Of a stretch of 64,000 bases of DNA, positions 1 through 8,257 are shown piece after piece (the first letter of the stretch is position 1; each line of letters begins with the position of its first letter). The position numbers and the translations under genes are program-made. The stretch is taken from contig JBCDIL010000002.1 in assembly GCA_038749025.1 (NCBI GenBank), forward strand, positions 154,209 to 218,208. Reading direction: 5' to 3'. The notes beneath the pieces were generated by a model, which was not told the origin of the DNA, searched no databases, and saw only the letters and a program-made list of their open reading frames with translations. Source of the DNA: JBCAXA01 sp038749025 (lineage in GTDB: Bacteria > Pseudomonadota > Gammaproteobacteria > Steroidobacterales > Woeseiaceae).

Positions 1-577
1 ACAGCAGCGCACCGTCTTTTCGCAACCACCGTATCGCGTGCTTGAACGCCGATTTCTCGATTAACTCGACGGCGCCTTGCTCCCGACCGCGACGAATCCA
101 GCGGTCGGCGACCGGATTTCCCAACGGTCGCCAAACCGTGGCGTGCGGGATGTACAGGGCCAGCAGACGATTGGCGAGATCCAACGTCGTGAAGTGTCCG
201 CATAGCAGAATAATGCCGCGGCCGCGCGCTTGCGCCTCGGTCAACACGCGATGCGTCGGCGATTCGCTAAGCGCGCCGAGGCGCGAATCGCTGGCGTACC
301 AAGCGAGTCCCAATTCGCCAAGACCGATACCCAGCGAGCGAAAATGGGCGCGCAATAATCGGTCGTGTTCCTCGCGCGAGTGCTCCGGGTAGGCTTTTGC
401 GATGTTGGCCCGCGCAATCTCACGCCGACTCGCCGCGGCGGCGAGCGCGATTCGGCCGACAAGGGCACCGCCGCCACGCAGCACCGCGGCGGGTAAATAA
501 CTGCTCCAGCGGTGCAAACGAAACGCGGTCGCGACGAGCAGCTCACCCAAGTGGGCGGCCCATGGGCTTGCGGGCAA
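1..577 (-). CDS. lipid A biosynthesis (LpxL/HtrB-like) acyltransferase, 3' end outside window
   Basis: N-terminal 192 residues of a lysophospholipid/lipid A acyltransferase of the inner membrane, the family that transfers secondary acyl chains to Kdo2-lipid A from acyl-ACP. The translated frame contains GHFTTLDLANR, which carries the HX4D catalytic pair of the family, preceded by the usual IARANIAKAYPEHS stretch and followed by VWRPLGNPVADRWIRRGRE. An in-frame stop near 615 forces a start inside 541-600. TTG at 577 has AGGGG about 8 bases upstream and is the best choice. The gene runs off the left edge, so its C-terminal third is unseen. Whether it is LpxL, LpxM or LpxP cannot be told. Confidence 0.8.
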   Translation of the reverse strand, partial: MPASPWAAHLGELLVATAFRLHRWSSYLPAAVLRGGGALVGRIALAAAASRREIARANIAKAYPEHSREEHDRLLRAHFRSLGIGLGELGLAWYASDSRLGALSESPTHRVLTEAQARGRGIILLCGHFTTLDLANRLLALYIPHATVWRPLGNPVADRWIRRGREQGAVELIEKSAFKHAIRWLRKDGALL

Positions 578-648
578 GAACTTGCCCCTGTCGATACAGT
601 CTAACCATCACTCTCGTTGGGGACTGGCTGAAACGTCTGATCGCAGGG

Positions 649-676
649 CTTGAATCCGGCGGTTTCGGCGCCATAT
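649..676 (+). promoter_or_regulatory. RpoH (sigma-32) type promoter of htpX
   Basis: CTTGAAT (649-655), a 13-base spacer, then CGCCATAT (669-676). The sigma-32 consensus is CTTGAAA, 13-14 bases, CCCCATNT, so only one base in each element differs. It lies about 38 bases upstream of the htpX start. htpX is heat-inducible in E. coli, which supports the reading. Confidence 0.6.
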
Positions 677-713
677 CCCCACTTCTGCAATGTTGCCAAG
701 GGTACAAGGATTC

Positions 714-1604
714 ATGAAACGAATCGCGCTGTTTGTAATGACTAACGTCGCTGTTCTCGTCGTTATCAGCATTGCTTTCAATGTCTTCGGTCTTAATTCG
801 ATCGATGCAAGCGGCGGCCTGAACCTTACGTCGCTGCTGATCATGTCAGCGATCATCGGTTTTGCGGGCTCGTTAATATCGCTGTTCTTGTCAAAGCGTA
901 TGGCGCTGTGGCAAACCGGCGCTCGGGTCATTGATACACCGCAGAGCGCGGATGAGAGTTGGTTGCTCAACACGGTCAAGCGCCAAGCGCAAGCGGCTGG
1001 CATTGGCATGCCCGACGTGGCGATTTATGACTCGCCCGATGTCAACGCATTCGCAACCGGCGCCAGTCGCAACAACGCTTTGGTCGCTGTTAGCACCGGC
1101 CTCTTGCGTAGCATGCGGCAAGACGAGGTCGAGGCGGTTTTGGGCCATGAGGTGTCGCACGTTGCGAATGGCGACATGATTACGCTAACGCTGATTCAAG
1201 GCGTCGTTAATACGTTCGTCGTGTTCTTATCACGAGTCGTCGGCTACTTTGTCGACCGGGTCGTGTTTAAGAACGAGCACGGGGTCGGTATCGGCTACTT
1301 CGTCGCCAGCATGGTCGCGCAGATCGTCTTTGGGTTCCTGGCGTACTTTATCGTGGCCTGGTTCTCGCGCCAGCGTGAGTATCGCGCCGACGAAGGTGGG
1401 GCAAAACTGTCCAGCAGCGGCAAGATGATCGCCGCATTGCAACGTTTGCAACAGCAACAGCAGCAGGCGGCTGGGCTACCGGAGCAAATCGCGGCATTCG
1501 GCATTCGCAGCAGTGGCCAGGCGAGCCTGTTACGGCAATTGATGAGCACCCACCCGCCGCTAGAGCAGCGGATTGCCGCGCTCCAAGCGCCGCGCGCGAT
1601 CTAA
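714..1604 (+). CDS. htpX: membrane zinc metalloprotease HtpX
   Basis: Inner-membrane M48 family protease (296 aa) that degrades damaged or misfolded membrane proteins on the cytoplasmic side, partly redundant with FtsH. Two N-terminal membrane helices (residues 4-25 and 38-58) precede the zinc site HEVSH in VLGHEVSHVANGDM; two more helices follow, and REYRADEGGA supplies the third ligand region. Length and domain order match the family. The start at 714 (MKRIALFVM) has AAGGA upstream; a longer frame from 690 would add a non-homologous tail. A heat-shock promoter precedes it. The gene converges with the minus-strand gene ending at 1609, leaving only 4 bases between stops. Confidence 0.95.
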   Translation: MKRIALFVMTNVAVLVVISIAFNVFGLNSIDASGGLNLTSLLIMSAIIGFAGSLISLFLSKRMALWQTGARVIDTPQSADESWLLNTVKRQAQAAGIGMPDVAIYDSPDVNAFATGASRNNALVAVSTGLLRSMRQDEVEAVLGHEVSHVANGDMITLTLIQGVVNTFVVFLSRVVGYFVDRVVFKNEHGVGIGYFVASMVAQIVFGFLAYFIVAWFSRQREYRADEGGAKLSSSGKMIAALQRLQQQQQQAAGLPEQIAAFGIRSSGQASLLRQLMSTHPPLEQRIAALQAPRAI

Positions 1605-1608
1605 ACTG

Positions 1609-2910
1609 TCAGTTTGAATCGGTTTCGCTGAGTCCGGTGTCATTGGCACCGGGCGCGGCGAAGTCGTTACCGTAAGCGCGCGAGTCATCCGAAACATCGG
1701 CGGGCTTCGGCGGTGGCGGTGCTCCATCGATCCCGAGGTGGTAAGCCGCGAAGCCCGGCATGACCACCTGATTTCGAGCCAGCCCGATAACGCGGCCCGG
1801 TTTGGGTGCATAAATCCGGGTTTGCGCATTGGTAATCGGATCGGTAATGGTGCCGAGCAGGTCACCTCCAGCGACGTTGGCCCCGAGATCTACTTCGTTC
1901 AGCAAAATGCCGCCACGGTCCGCCCGTACCCAGGTTGAGCGGTAATAGACTTGCTCGGGAGCGCCCCACAGGCTGACTTTGTTCACCATGCCAAGCGTGT
2001 TGAGTAGCGTCTCAATGCCTTTAACGCCATGGGATACTTCGTCGAGTTCAAGCCGTCCCGGGCCACCCGCTTCAAGCGTGACCGTGGGTACGCCGGCAAC
2101 GGTCGCCTCGTGCCGTAACGTGCCATCCTGCGGCTGGCTATGAATGATAACGGTGGCGCCGAAACCCTGCGTCAGCGTGACGACGTCGGGCACCCGCATG
2201 TCGGCTCGCAACTGCGGCAGGTTGGCTCGCTCGAACGAGCCGGTGTGCAAGTCGACCAAGGCATCGCAGTGAACGACAATTTCCGAAAAGAACGAATGCG
2301 CGATTCGTGATGCGGCACTGCCATTTGGGTTGCCCGGGAAGTAACGATTGAGATCGCGACGGTCCGGCAGGTAACGCGTACCACGCCGAAAGCCCTGCAC
2401 ATTCACAATCGGTACGCCGATAACGGCCCCAGCGAGTTTTCCAGGCCGCAAGTTATGCAGGACGCGACGGACCATCTCAATACCATTCAGCTCGTCACCG
2501 TGCACAGCCGCGGTAAGACATAGCGTTGGTCCTGGCTGCGTCCCGTTAACGACCAGAACCGGTGACGAGACGGGGATGCCTTCGAAGAGCTCAGAGCCGG
2601 CCCAGGCCAATTGCCGGTAGCTGCCGGGAGGGACTTGTTGGCCAAGCAGGGTCAGAGGCTTTGGCTTGCCGCGCGCGCGCTCGACGGCGTCGGCGAGTGG
2701 CACTGCGCGCGCTGTGGACGGCGCACTCGGCGGCGTGCTAGGTGGCGTATTGGCTGTTGCCGGCTGCTCAGCCGCCTCTGTCGTCTCGGCCGCCTCAGCG
2801 GCTTCTGTCGTCGCTTCTTCCTCGCCGATGCCGACCTGCTGAGCGACACTGGACGCCGGTGCGAGCAACACCAAGCAAGCGACGGTCGTGGCGAACAACG
2901 GGATGCGCAT
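1609..2910 (-). CDS. secreted succinylglutamate desuccinylase/aspartoacylase-family protein
   Basis: 433 aa. A signal peptide (MRIPLFATTVACLVLLAPASSVAQ) is followed by an alanine/threonine/proline-rich low-complexity stretch (about residues 27-75) and then an M14-like AstE/aspartoacylase domain. Visible zinc-site elements are AAVHGDELNGIEMVR (the H and E of HxxE), the RDLNRYFPG motif, and LVDLHTGS with the third histidine. VTLEAGG is in the usual place of the catalytic glutamate. A C-terminal beta region (IYAPKPGRVIGLARNQVVMPG) resembles the barrel-sandwich tail of these proteins. Substrate unknown; the export signal argues against the arginine-catabolic AstE role. The start at 2910 was chosen for its signal peptide; ATG at 2946 is possible. 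Neither has a clear ribosome-binding site. Confidence 0.75.
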   Translation of the reverse strand: MRIPLFATTVACLVLLAPASSVAQQVGIGEEEATTEAAEAAETTEAAEQPATANTPPSTPPSAPSTARAVPLADAVERARGKPKPLTLLGQQVPPGSYRQLAWAGSELFEGIPVSSPVLVVNGTQPGPTLCLTAAVHGDELNGIEMVRRVLHNLRPGKLAGAVIGVPIVNVQGFRRGTRYLPDRRDLNRYFPGNPNGSAASRIAHSFFSEIVVHCDALVDLHTGSFERANLPQLRADMRVPDVVTLTQGFGATVIIHSQPQDGTLRHEATVAGVPTVTLEAGGPGRLELDEVSHGVKGIETLLNTLGMVNKVSLWGAPEQVYYRSTWVRADRGGILLNEVDLGANVAGGDLLGTITDPITNAQTRIYAPKPGRVIGLARNQVVMPGFAAYHLGIDGAPPPPKPADVSDDSRAYGNDFAAPGANDTGLSETDSN

Positions 2911-3002
2911 CAGATCAGCGTGGAGTGGCGACGGAGAAGTGAACATAACAGAATACAAGTGTCGGCAATATTGGCCACTAAAACTGTGATTCGAGACGAT
3001 TT

Positions 3003-3437
3003 TTGACCGCACAAACTCGGAAATTCGCCCGCCCTTGGCCACAAATTGTGATCCGACTGGCGATCGTCGTGGCGCCGCTGGCCGCCGCCGCGCTTTACAT
3101 CGCAGACGTTGAGCGTGGTCTCGGGACCGCATTGCGGAACATAGCGCCGCTATTTGTCGTCCTGCTGGGCGCGCTCGTTACCTTGTGGCGCAACGGTGGT
3201 AGCTGGTGGCAGCCTGAGACTCGCTGGTTGCTGATGACCATCGGCTTTGCCGTTCCCTCTGTCGGGCTGTCTCTGTACTTGCACCATCGCTGGGCGCTCG
3301 ATATCGATGCCGTGCGCAGCAGTGCCCGCAATCCACGCCTGTTGTTCGTTTGGTTGCCGGTGCTCACCGTGGTTAGTGGTGCAATCGGTGCCGCCCTGGG
3401 GCGGATCGTCGGACGTCAGCTTGATCGCCAGCGTTAA
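3003..3437 (+). CDS. small integral membrane protein, unknown function
   Basis: 144 aa and not recognised as a named family. Four hydrophobic stretches are visible (about residues 16-34, 45-62, 74-92 and 113-132), separated by short charged loops, with a basic N-terminus (TRKFARP) and a basic C-terminal tail (GRQLDRQR), as in small polytopic inner-membrane proteins. The start is TTG at 3003 with a weak GAG upstream; GTG at 3048 would remove the basic leader. It precedes the L,D-transpeptidase gene, separated by 24 bases, so the two may be co-transcribed. A role in the cell envelope is inference only. Confidence 0.5.
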   Translation: MTAQTRKFARPWPQIVIRLAIVVAPLAAAALYIADVERGLGTALRNIAPLFVVLLGALVTLWRNGGSWWQPETRWLLMTIGFAVPSVGLSLYLHHRWALDIDAVRSSARNPRLLFVWLPVLTVVSGAIGAALGRIVGRQLDRQR

Positions 3438-3461
3438 CGACCGGTGCGTTGCAAACGGCCG

Positions 3462-3995
3462 ATGACAGTGACATTCTCCCGGCGCACGGTCGAATTGTTG
3501 AACGTTTTGCGCCTATTTTGTCTCGCTGTTTTTGCCACCGTACCGCTCCTCAGTAGCGCCAGTCCGCTGCCGGTTGCCGATCGCGTGTTGGTTGATAAGA
3601 GCGAGCGCTTGCTCTACCTGCTTCGCGACGACGACGTACTGGCGAGTTTCCGAGTCTCGCTCGGTCAAGAGCCGCTCGGCCATAAGACCGAAGAGGGTGA
3701 TAAGCGGACCCCGGAAGGGACTTACCGCTTGGATACGCGCAACCCCAATAGCGACTTTTTCTTGTCGATACGGATCTCCTATCCGAACGCGACCGATCGG
3801 GCGAGCGCCGTTGCTAAGGGGCTACGACCCGGTGGCCAAATCATGATTCATGGCTTGCCGAATGAACCGAAGTACTCAACCGATTTTTACCGGTCGGCGG
3901 ATTGGACCGATGGCTGCATCGCGGTCACCAACTCGGCCATGATCGATATTTGGCTAATGACCGAACCGGGTACGCCGATCGAAATTCGTCCGTAG
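3462..3995 (+). CDS. L,D-transpeptidase (YkuD/ErfK family)
   Basis: 177 aa, exported by an N-terminal hydrophobic segment (about residues 12-33). The YkuD fold is shown by KSERLLYLL, the TPEGTY motif, MIHGLPN and the catalytic DGCIAVTN, where the cysteine is the nucleophile of L,D-transpeptidases that form 3-3 crosslinks or attach lipoproteins to peptidoglycan. The usual SHGCIR/DGCIR form is kept except that alanine replaces arginine after the isoleucine. ATG at 3462 is preferred over GTG at 3444. It lies between a small membrane protein and ppnN, all on the plus strand with short gaps. The exact crosslinking role is unknown. Confidence 0.85.
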   Translation: MTVTFSRRTVELLNVLRLFCLAVFATVPLLSSASPLPVADRVLVDKSERLLYLLRDDDVLASFRVSLGQEPLGHKTEEGDKRTPEGTYRLDTRNPNSDFFLSIRISYPNATDRASAVAKGLRPGGQIMIHGLPNEPKYSTDFYRSADWTDGCIAVTNSAMIDIWLMTEPGTPIEIRP

Positions 3996-4013
3996 TTTCC
4001 AGAGGACACAGCA

Positions 4014-5369
4014 TTGAAAGAAGCTATCGTCTCGCCGGAGGGCAGTCTCGAGCTGTTGTCGCAAGAAGAAATCGAGCGACTACGTGATCACGGCGAAGGC
4101 GGCTTGTACGCGATACTGCGACGCTGCGCGTTAGCGGTACTGACATCGGGTAGCGAGATCGACGATGTCGCCGAAGTGATGAAGCAGCACCAAGACTTCG
4201 ATATCTCAATCGTTCGCCAAGACCGTGGCGTTCGCTTGGCGCTCAAAAATGCACCAGGTTCAGCCTTCGTCGATGACCGTATGATTCGTGGAATTCGTGA
4301 GTTGTTGTTCGCTGTTCTACGCGACATTGTTTACGTTGACCTGGCCGTACGAAAGTCTAACCAGTTTGATTTGGCTTCATCGGCCAGCCTGACCAATGCG
4401 GTCTTTCACATCTTGCGTAACGCTCGCGTTATCCGCTCGGCGGCTCGCACCAATATTGTCGTTTGCTGGGGTGGTCACGCGATCTCCCGGACCGAGTACG
4501 ACTATACAAAACTCGTTGGTTACGAACTCGGGTTGCGCGGACTCAATGTCTGTACCGGCTGCGGACCCGGCGCAATGAAAGGTCCGATGAAAGGCGCAAC
4601 AATCGGCCACGCTAAACAACGCATTCGCGATGGTCGCTACATCGGACTAACGGAGCCCGGCATCATCGCGGCAGAGTCGCCGAACCCTATCGTCAATGAG
4701 TTGGTCATTCTGCCGGATATGGAAAAGCGCTTGGAGGCGTTTGTTCGCGTCGGACACGGGATCGTTGTTTTTCCGGGCGGTGTCGGTACAGCTGAGGAAA
4801 TACTCTATCTGTTGGGTGTGTTACTGCATCCGGACAACGCGGATCAGCCGCTACCCCTTGTTCTTACCGGGCCATCGGGATCCGCCGAGTACTTCGAACG
4901 CATCGACAATTTCGTGGCGGCGACGCTCGGCGATCAGGCCCGACAACGGTACCGTATTATTGTCGACGATCCGGCGGAAGTGGCCCGCGAGATGGCCGCC
5001 GGTATGGGCCGTGTGGAAGCGTATCGGCGCGAGCATCGCGATGCATTCCACTACAACTGGCGACTAACAATCGAGCATCGTTTTCAAGAGCCGTTTACAC
5101 CAACGCATGCCGCGATGCGCTCGTTGGACATACAGCCATCGTTGCCGGTCCACGAACTCGCTGCGAATTTGCGCCGCGTGTTTTCGGGCATTGTCGCTGG
5201 CAACGTGCACGAAGACGTGCATGAACGTATCGAGAAGCTCGGTCCATTCGAGATAAGCGGTTCGCCAGAGATCATGAGGCTACTGGACAATTTACTGCGC
5301 GCTTTCGTTGAGCAAGGGCGTATGAAACTGACGTCGGCCTACACCCCATGTTACCGACTGCTGACCTAG
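4014..5369 (+). CDS. ppnN: pyrimidine/purine nucleotide 5'-monophosphate nucleosidase PpnN (YgdH)
   Basis: 451 aa, close to the 454 aa of E. coli PpnN. The enzyme hydrolyses the N-glycosidic bond of nucleoside monophosphates and is a (p)ppGpp target in E. coli. The central LOG/lysine-decarboxylase-like domain carries VCTGCGPGAMKGPMKGA and the hallmark FPGGVGTAEEILYLLG around residues 248-263; the N-terminal (1-145) and C-terminal (from about 345) flanking domains are typical of the long PpnN type and not the short plant LOG type. TTG at 4014 is supported by AGAGGA about 8 bases upstream. It follows the transpeptidase gene by 18 bases. Confidence 0.92.
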   Translation: MKEAIVSPEGSLELLSQEEIERLRDHGEGGLYAILRRCALAVLTSGSEIDDVAEVMKQHQDFDISIVRQDRGVRLALKNAPGSAFVDDRMIRGIRELLFAVLRDIVYVDLAVRKSNQFDLASSASLTNAVFHILRNARVIRSAARTNIVVCWGGHAISRTEYDYTKLVGYELGLRGLNVCTGCGPGAMKGPMKGATIGHAKQRIRDGRYIGLTEPGIIAAESPNPIVNELVILPDMEKRLEAFVRVGHGIVVFPGGVGTAEEILYLLGVLLHPDNADQPLPLVLTGPSGSAEYFERIDNFVAATLGDQARQRYRIIVDDPAEVAREMAAGMGRVEAYRREHRDAFHYNWRLTIEHRFQEPFTPTHAAMRSLDIQPSLPVHELAANLRRVFSGIVAGNVHEDVHERIEKLGPFEISGSPEIMRLLDNLLRAFVEQGRMKLTSAYTPCYRLLT

Positions 5370-5374
5370 CGAGC

Positions 5375-5422
5375 CGTTTTACGTAACCAGTAATTACGTC
5401 AAAAACGCCGTTTATTTTTGTT
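5375..5422 (+). terminator. possible intrinsic terminator after ppnN
   Basis: Imperfect hairpin: CGTTTTACGTAA (5375-5386) can pair with TTACGT (5394-5399) and AAAAACG (5401-5407), followed by the T-rich run TTTATTTTTGTT. The stem is AT-rich, so efficiency is doubtful. Confidence 0.35.
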
Positions 5423-5522
5423 AAATCAATGACCTGCGACAGCCTGCCCTGTGATGCAGTTCCTCGCTATCGGGGTGCCCCGTTTGTAGCATTTGCTACG
5501 AATTTTGAACGAGGCGTTTCGC

Positions 5523-5771
5523 ATGTCGGACACCAAAGAATTGACCTGGGGCGACGCTACCCGCGACGACGAGTCCGGGTTCGAAAGCGCAGACGACGCC
5601 GCTCCGCGCGACTGGGATGCGTGCAGCAACTGGCTGTCGCGCGCACCTGCACCGGCGACATCGGCACGCATCGCGACCGATGCATCGGTATACACGTGGA
5701 AAGGCTACCGGAATTGGTCCGATAAAGTGAAACGCAATTGGTCGGATCGTAAGGACACCGATAAGCCGTAA
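5523..5771 (+). CDS. small acidic hypothetical protein
   Basis: 82 aa, unrecognised. The first 30 residues are rich in Asp/Glu (TKELTWGDATRDDESGFES), and the C-terminus is basic and tryptophan-rich (WKGYRNWSDKVKRNWSDRK, with the repeat RNWSDK/RNWSDR). No membrane segment or signal peptide is seen. ATG at 5523 has CGAGGCG upstream. The imperfect internal NWSD repeat is the only distinctive feature. It stands alone between ppnN and two other very small frames; expression is unproven. Confidence 0.4.
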   Translation: MSDTKELTWGDATRDDESGFESADDAAPRDWDACSNWLSRAPAPATSARIATDASVYTWKGYRNWSDKVKRNWSDRKDTDKP

Positions 5772-5931
5772 GCGCCGCCGCGATAGTGCGCTTCATCCGG
5801 TCTCCATCGTCGCTTGAGATTCTCGCGTTGACATAAGCACTAAAGATGCACGTAGGCTGTGAATCACCGCACGGCACGCGCCGGACAGCCGGCCTACGAT
5901 GCGCTCCAATCAAGACACGAACAACACGGCC

Positions 5932-6108
5932 ATGCCCAATACGAATTCCAGCGAGACCACCGAGCCCTTACTCACCGAAGAGTCGTCACAGGCGCGTTGG
6001 TCATGGGTGCATCGTGCCATTTCCTCTGCTAAGTCGAGCAACGCGCGTGCGCTCTACGACGCCGAAGCACACGAGTCGGTCGCAGCAGCGGCCCGCGGCG
6101 AGGAATAG
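5932..6108 (+). CDS. small hypothetical protein
   Basis: 58 aa from ATG 5932 (69 aa if ATG 5899 is used). Rich in Ser, Thr, Ala and Glu with one tryptophan-containing basic segment (ARWSWVHRAISSAK); no family recognised and no membrane helix. It ends 6 bases before the 46-residue membrane protein starting at 6115, and its last codons (GAGGAA) provide that gene's ribosome-binding site. This suggests translational coupling of the pair and is the main reason to believe the frame is used. Confidence 0.4.
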   Translation: MPNTNSSETTEPLLTEESSQARWSWVHRAISSAKSSNARALYDAEAHESVAAAARGEE

Positions 6109-6114
6109 CAGCTG

Positions 6115-6255
6115 ATGGAAGTTCTATTGCAGTATTGGGATGAGCTAGACGACGCGCTACACAGTGCCCGGTTTGCCGTTCGGCGTTGGCCTCTGCGGTG
6201 GATTGCTTTAGTCGCTGGGCTCGTCGCCATCAGCACTACCGCCATCCTGGTGTAA
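6115..6255 (+). CDS. 46-residue single-span membrane protein
   Basis: Short frame starting at ATG 6115 and ending at TAA 6253-6255. The N-terminal half is amphipathic and charged (MEVLLQYWDELDDALHSAR), followed by a basic tryptophan stretch (RRWPLRW) and one hydrophobic helix (IALVAGLVAISTTAILV) that ends the protein. That is the layout of a tail-anchored or single-pass inner-membrane miniprotein with its N-terminus in the cytoplasm by the positive-inside rule. GAGGAA lies about 11 bases upstream, within the end of the preceding small gene. It sits just upstream of the htpG heat-shock promoter. Function unknown. Confidence 0.5.
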   Translation: MEVLLQYWDELDDALHSARFAVRRWPLRWIALVAGLVAISTTAILV

Positions 6256-6279
6256 TCGCGCCGGCGCTGCCCCGCGCCC

Positions 6280-6305
6280 CTTGAAAAACCCGTTCCGGGT
6301 CCCCA
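6280..6305 (+). promoter_or_regulatory. RpoH (sigma-32) promoter of htpG
   Basis: CTTGAAA (6280-6286), an exact match to the sigma-32 -35 element and part of the longer CCCCTTGAAA, followed after 14 bases by CCCCA (6301-6305), the core of the -10 element. It lies 42 bases before the htpG start, and htpG is a classical sigma-32 regulon member. Confidence 0.8.
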
Positions 6306-6347
6306 CCCCCTGGCAAAGTAAAACCTGCGCCTATCTGGGGACCGTCA

Positions 6348-8249
6348 ATGGCTGAGACCGCTACCAGCGAAACTCTTGGGTTTCAAACCGAAGTCAGGCA
6401 GTTACTGCGCCTGATGATTCACTCGCTCTACAGCAACCGTGAGATTTTTCTCCGTGAGCTGATTTCTAACGCCTCGGATGCCGCCGATAAACTGCGCTTC
6501 GCAGCCCTGTCGGACAGCTCGCTGCTCGACGCTGACCCCGACTTGAGCGTCGAGCTGGCCGTCGATGCCGAGGCACGCACACTGACGATCAGTGACAACG
6601 GCATCGGTATGAATCGCGACGAAGTCGTGGCCAACCTCGGGACGATTGCGCGCTCGGGTACCGCCGAGTTCATCAACCAGCTCTCTGGCGACGATCAAGC
6701 GGATGCCAATCTGATCGGGCAATTCGGTGTCGGGTTTTACTCGGCGTTCATCGTCGCCGACAAAGTGGAGGTGACGACACGCCGGGCCGGCGACCCGGAC
6801 TCGGCAGCGACAGAATGGGTGTCGACCGGTGACGGTGAATTCACGGTGACGGCAGCACAGGGCCCGCGTGGTACCCGCATCGTCTTGCACCTAAAGGACG
6901 ATGCCGATGAATTTCTGGATTCGCACCGTTTGCGGGCACTGGTCAAGCGCTATTCGGATCACATCGCGTTTCCGGTTGTGCTGCGCGGCAGCGTTGCTGA
7001 CGAGAGCGAAGAGGAAGCCACCGAGACAGTCGAAACGCTGAACTCGGCAACGGCGTTATGGACCCGATCGCGTTCGGACGTCAGTGAAGATGAGTACAAG
7101 GAATTTTATAAGCACCTAACGCATGATTTTGCCGATCCGCTGATTCACAGCCACAACCGGGTGGAAGGTAAGCGCGAGTACACGAGCTTGCTCTACATCC
7201 CCGCCAGTGCACCGTTCGATATGTGGAACCGTGAAGCACCGCGTGGCTTGAAGCTCTATGTTCAACGCGTCTTTATCATGGACGATGCTGAGCAATTCCT
7301 GCCGTTGTACCTGCGCTTCGTCCGCGGTGTTGTCGACGCGAGCGATCTGCCGTTAAACGTATCGCGCGAGCTGTTGCAGTCGAGCCCGGATGTCGATGCG
7401 ATGAAGAGCGCACTGGCGCGTCGGGTCCTCGACATGCTCGCGAAGCTGGCGAAGGATGACGCCGATAAATACCAGGCCTTCTGGAACGAGTTCGGCGAGG
7501 TGGTGAAAGAAGGTCTCGCTGAAGACCCAGCAAACCGCGATCGAATCGCAGCGTTGCTGCGGTTCGCATCGACGGCCGAAGCATCCGATGAGCCGACGGT
7601 CGCGCTCGCCAACTACGTTGAACGTGCCAGTGAAGATCAAGACCAGATCTACTACCTGACCGCAGAATCGCTCGCGGTAGCACGCCGTAGCCCGTACCTT
7701 GAGGTGTTCGGTGAACGCGGTGTTGAGGTGTTGCTGATGACGGGCCGTCTCGACGAATGGGTCATCGGTCACCTGCCTGAGTTTGACGGCAAGGCGTTGA
7801 CCGACATCAGCCGTGCGGACGTTAAGCTGCCCGGCGAGTCGGCCGATGCAGCAACCGTCGATGCTGATGATGAGGGCGAGCACAAAGGTGTGATGAAAAA
7901 GCTGCGCCGCCTATTGAAGGAGGACGTCGAAAAAATCCGCATTAGTCGCCGCTTGGTGAGTTCGCCAGCGGTTCTGGTGATCGGAGAACACGCTTTGAGT
8001 CCGCAAATGCGCCGCCTGCTTGAAGCGGCTGGGCAAAGCGCTCCGGCCAGCAAACCCGAGCTTGAGATCAACCCCGATCATGGGCTCTGTCAGCAATTGG
8101 CCGACGAGGCGGACGAACAACGCTTCGAGGATTTAGCGTACGTGCTGCTCGATCAGGCGCGATTGTCGGCTGGTGAATCACTGCCCGATCCAGCCGCGTA
8201 CGTCGAGCGAGTCCAACGCTTGTTACTACCGGCTGCCGCCACCGCTTAG
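6348..8249 (+). CDS. htpG: Hsp90-family molecular chaperone HtpG
   Basis: 633 aa, the usual bacterial Hsp90 length. ATP-dependent cytoplasmic dimer chaperone acting with DnaK. The N-terminal GHKL ATPase begins FQTEVRQLLRLMIHSLYSNREIFLRELISNASDA, with the ATP-site motifs DNGIGM (near residue 83) and GQFGVGFYSAF (near 124). The middle domain has the catalytic-loop sequence LPLNVSRELLQ, and a C-terminal dimerisation domain follows. The family hallmark YSNREIFLRE is intact. No C-terminal EEVD is present, as expected for bacteria. The start at 6348 follows GGGGA, and transcription probably begins at the heat-shock promoter just upstream. Confidence 0.97.
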   Translation: MAETATSETLGFQTEVRQLLRLMIHSLYSNREIFLRELISNASDAADKLRFAALSDSSLLDADPDLSVELAVDAEARTLTISDNGIGMNRDEVVANLGTIARSGTAEFINQLSGDDQADANLIGQFGVGFYSAFIVADKVEVTTRRAGDPDSAATEWVSTGDGEFTVTAAQGPRGTRIVLHLKDDADEFLDSHRLRALVKRYSDHIAFPVVLRGSVADESEEEATETVETLNSATALWTRSRSDVSEDEYKEFYKHLTHDFADPLIHSHNRVEGKREYTSLLYIPASAPFDMWNREAPRGLKLYVQRVFIMDDAEQFLPLYLRFVRGVVDASDLPLNVSRELLQSSPDVDAMKSALARRVLDMLAKLAKDDADKYQAFWNEFGEVVKEGLAEDPANRDRIAALLRFASTAEASDEPTVALANYVERASEDQDQIYYLTAESLAVARRSPYLEVFGERGVEVLLMTGRLDEWVIGHLPEFDGKALTDISRADVKLPGESADAATVDADDEGEHKGVMKKLRRLLKEDVEKIRISRRLVSSPAVLVIGEHALSPQMRRLLEAAGQSAPASKPELEINPDHGLCQQLADEADEQRFEDLAYVLLDQARLSAGESLPDPAAYVERVQRLLLPAAATA

Positions 8250-8257
8250 CGACTACG

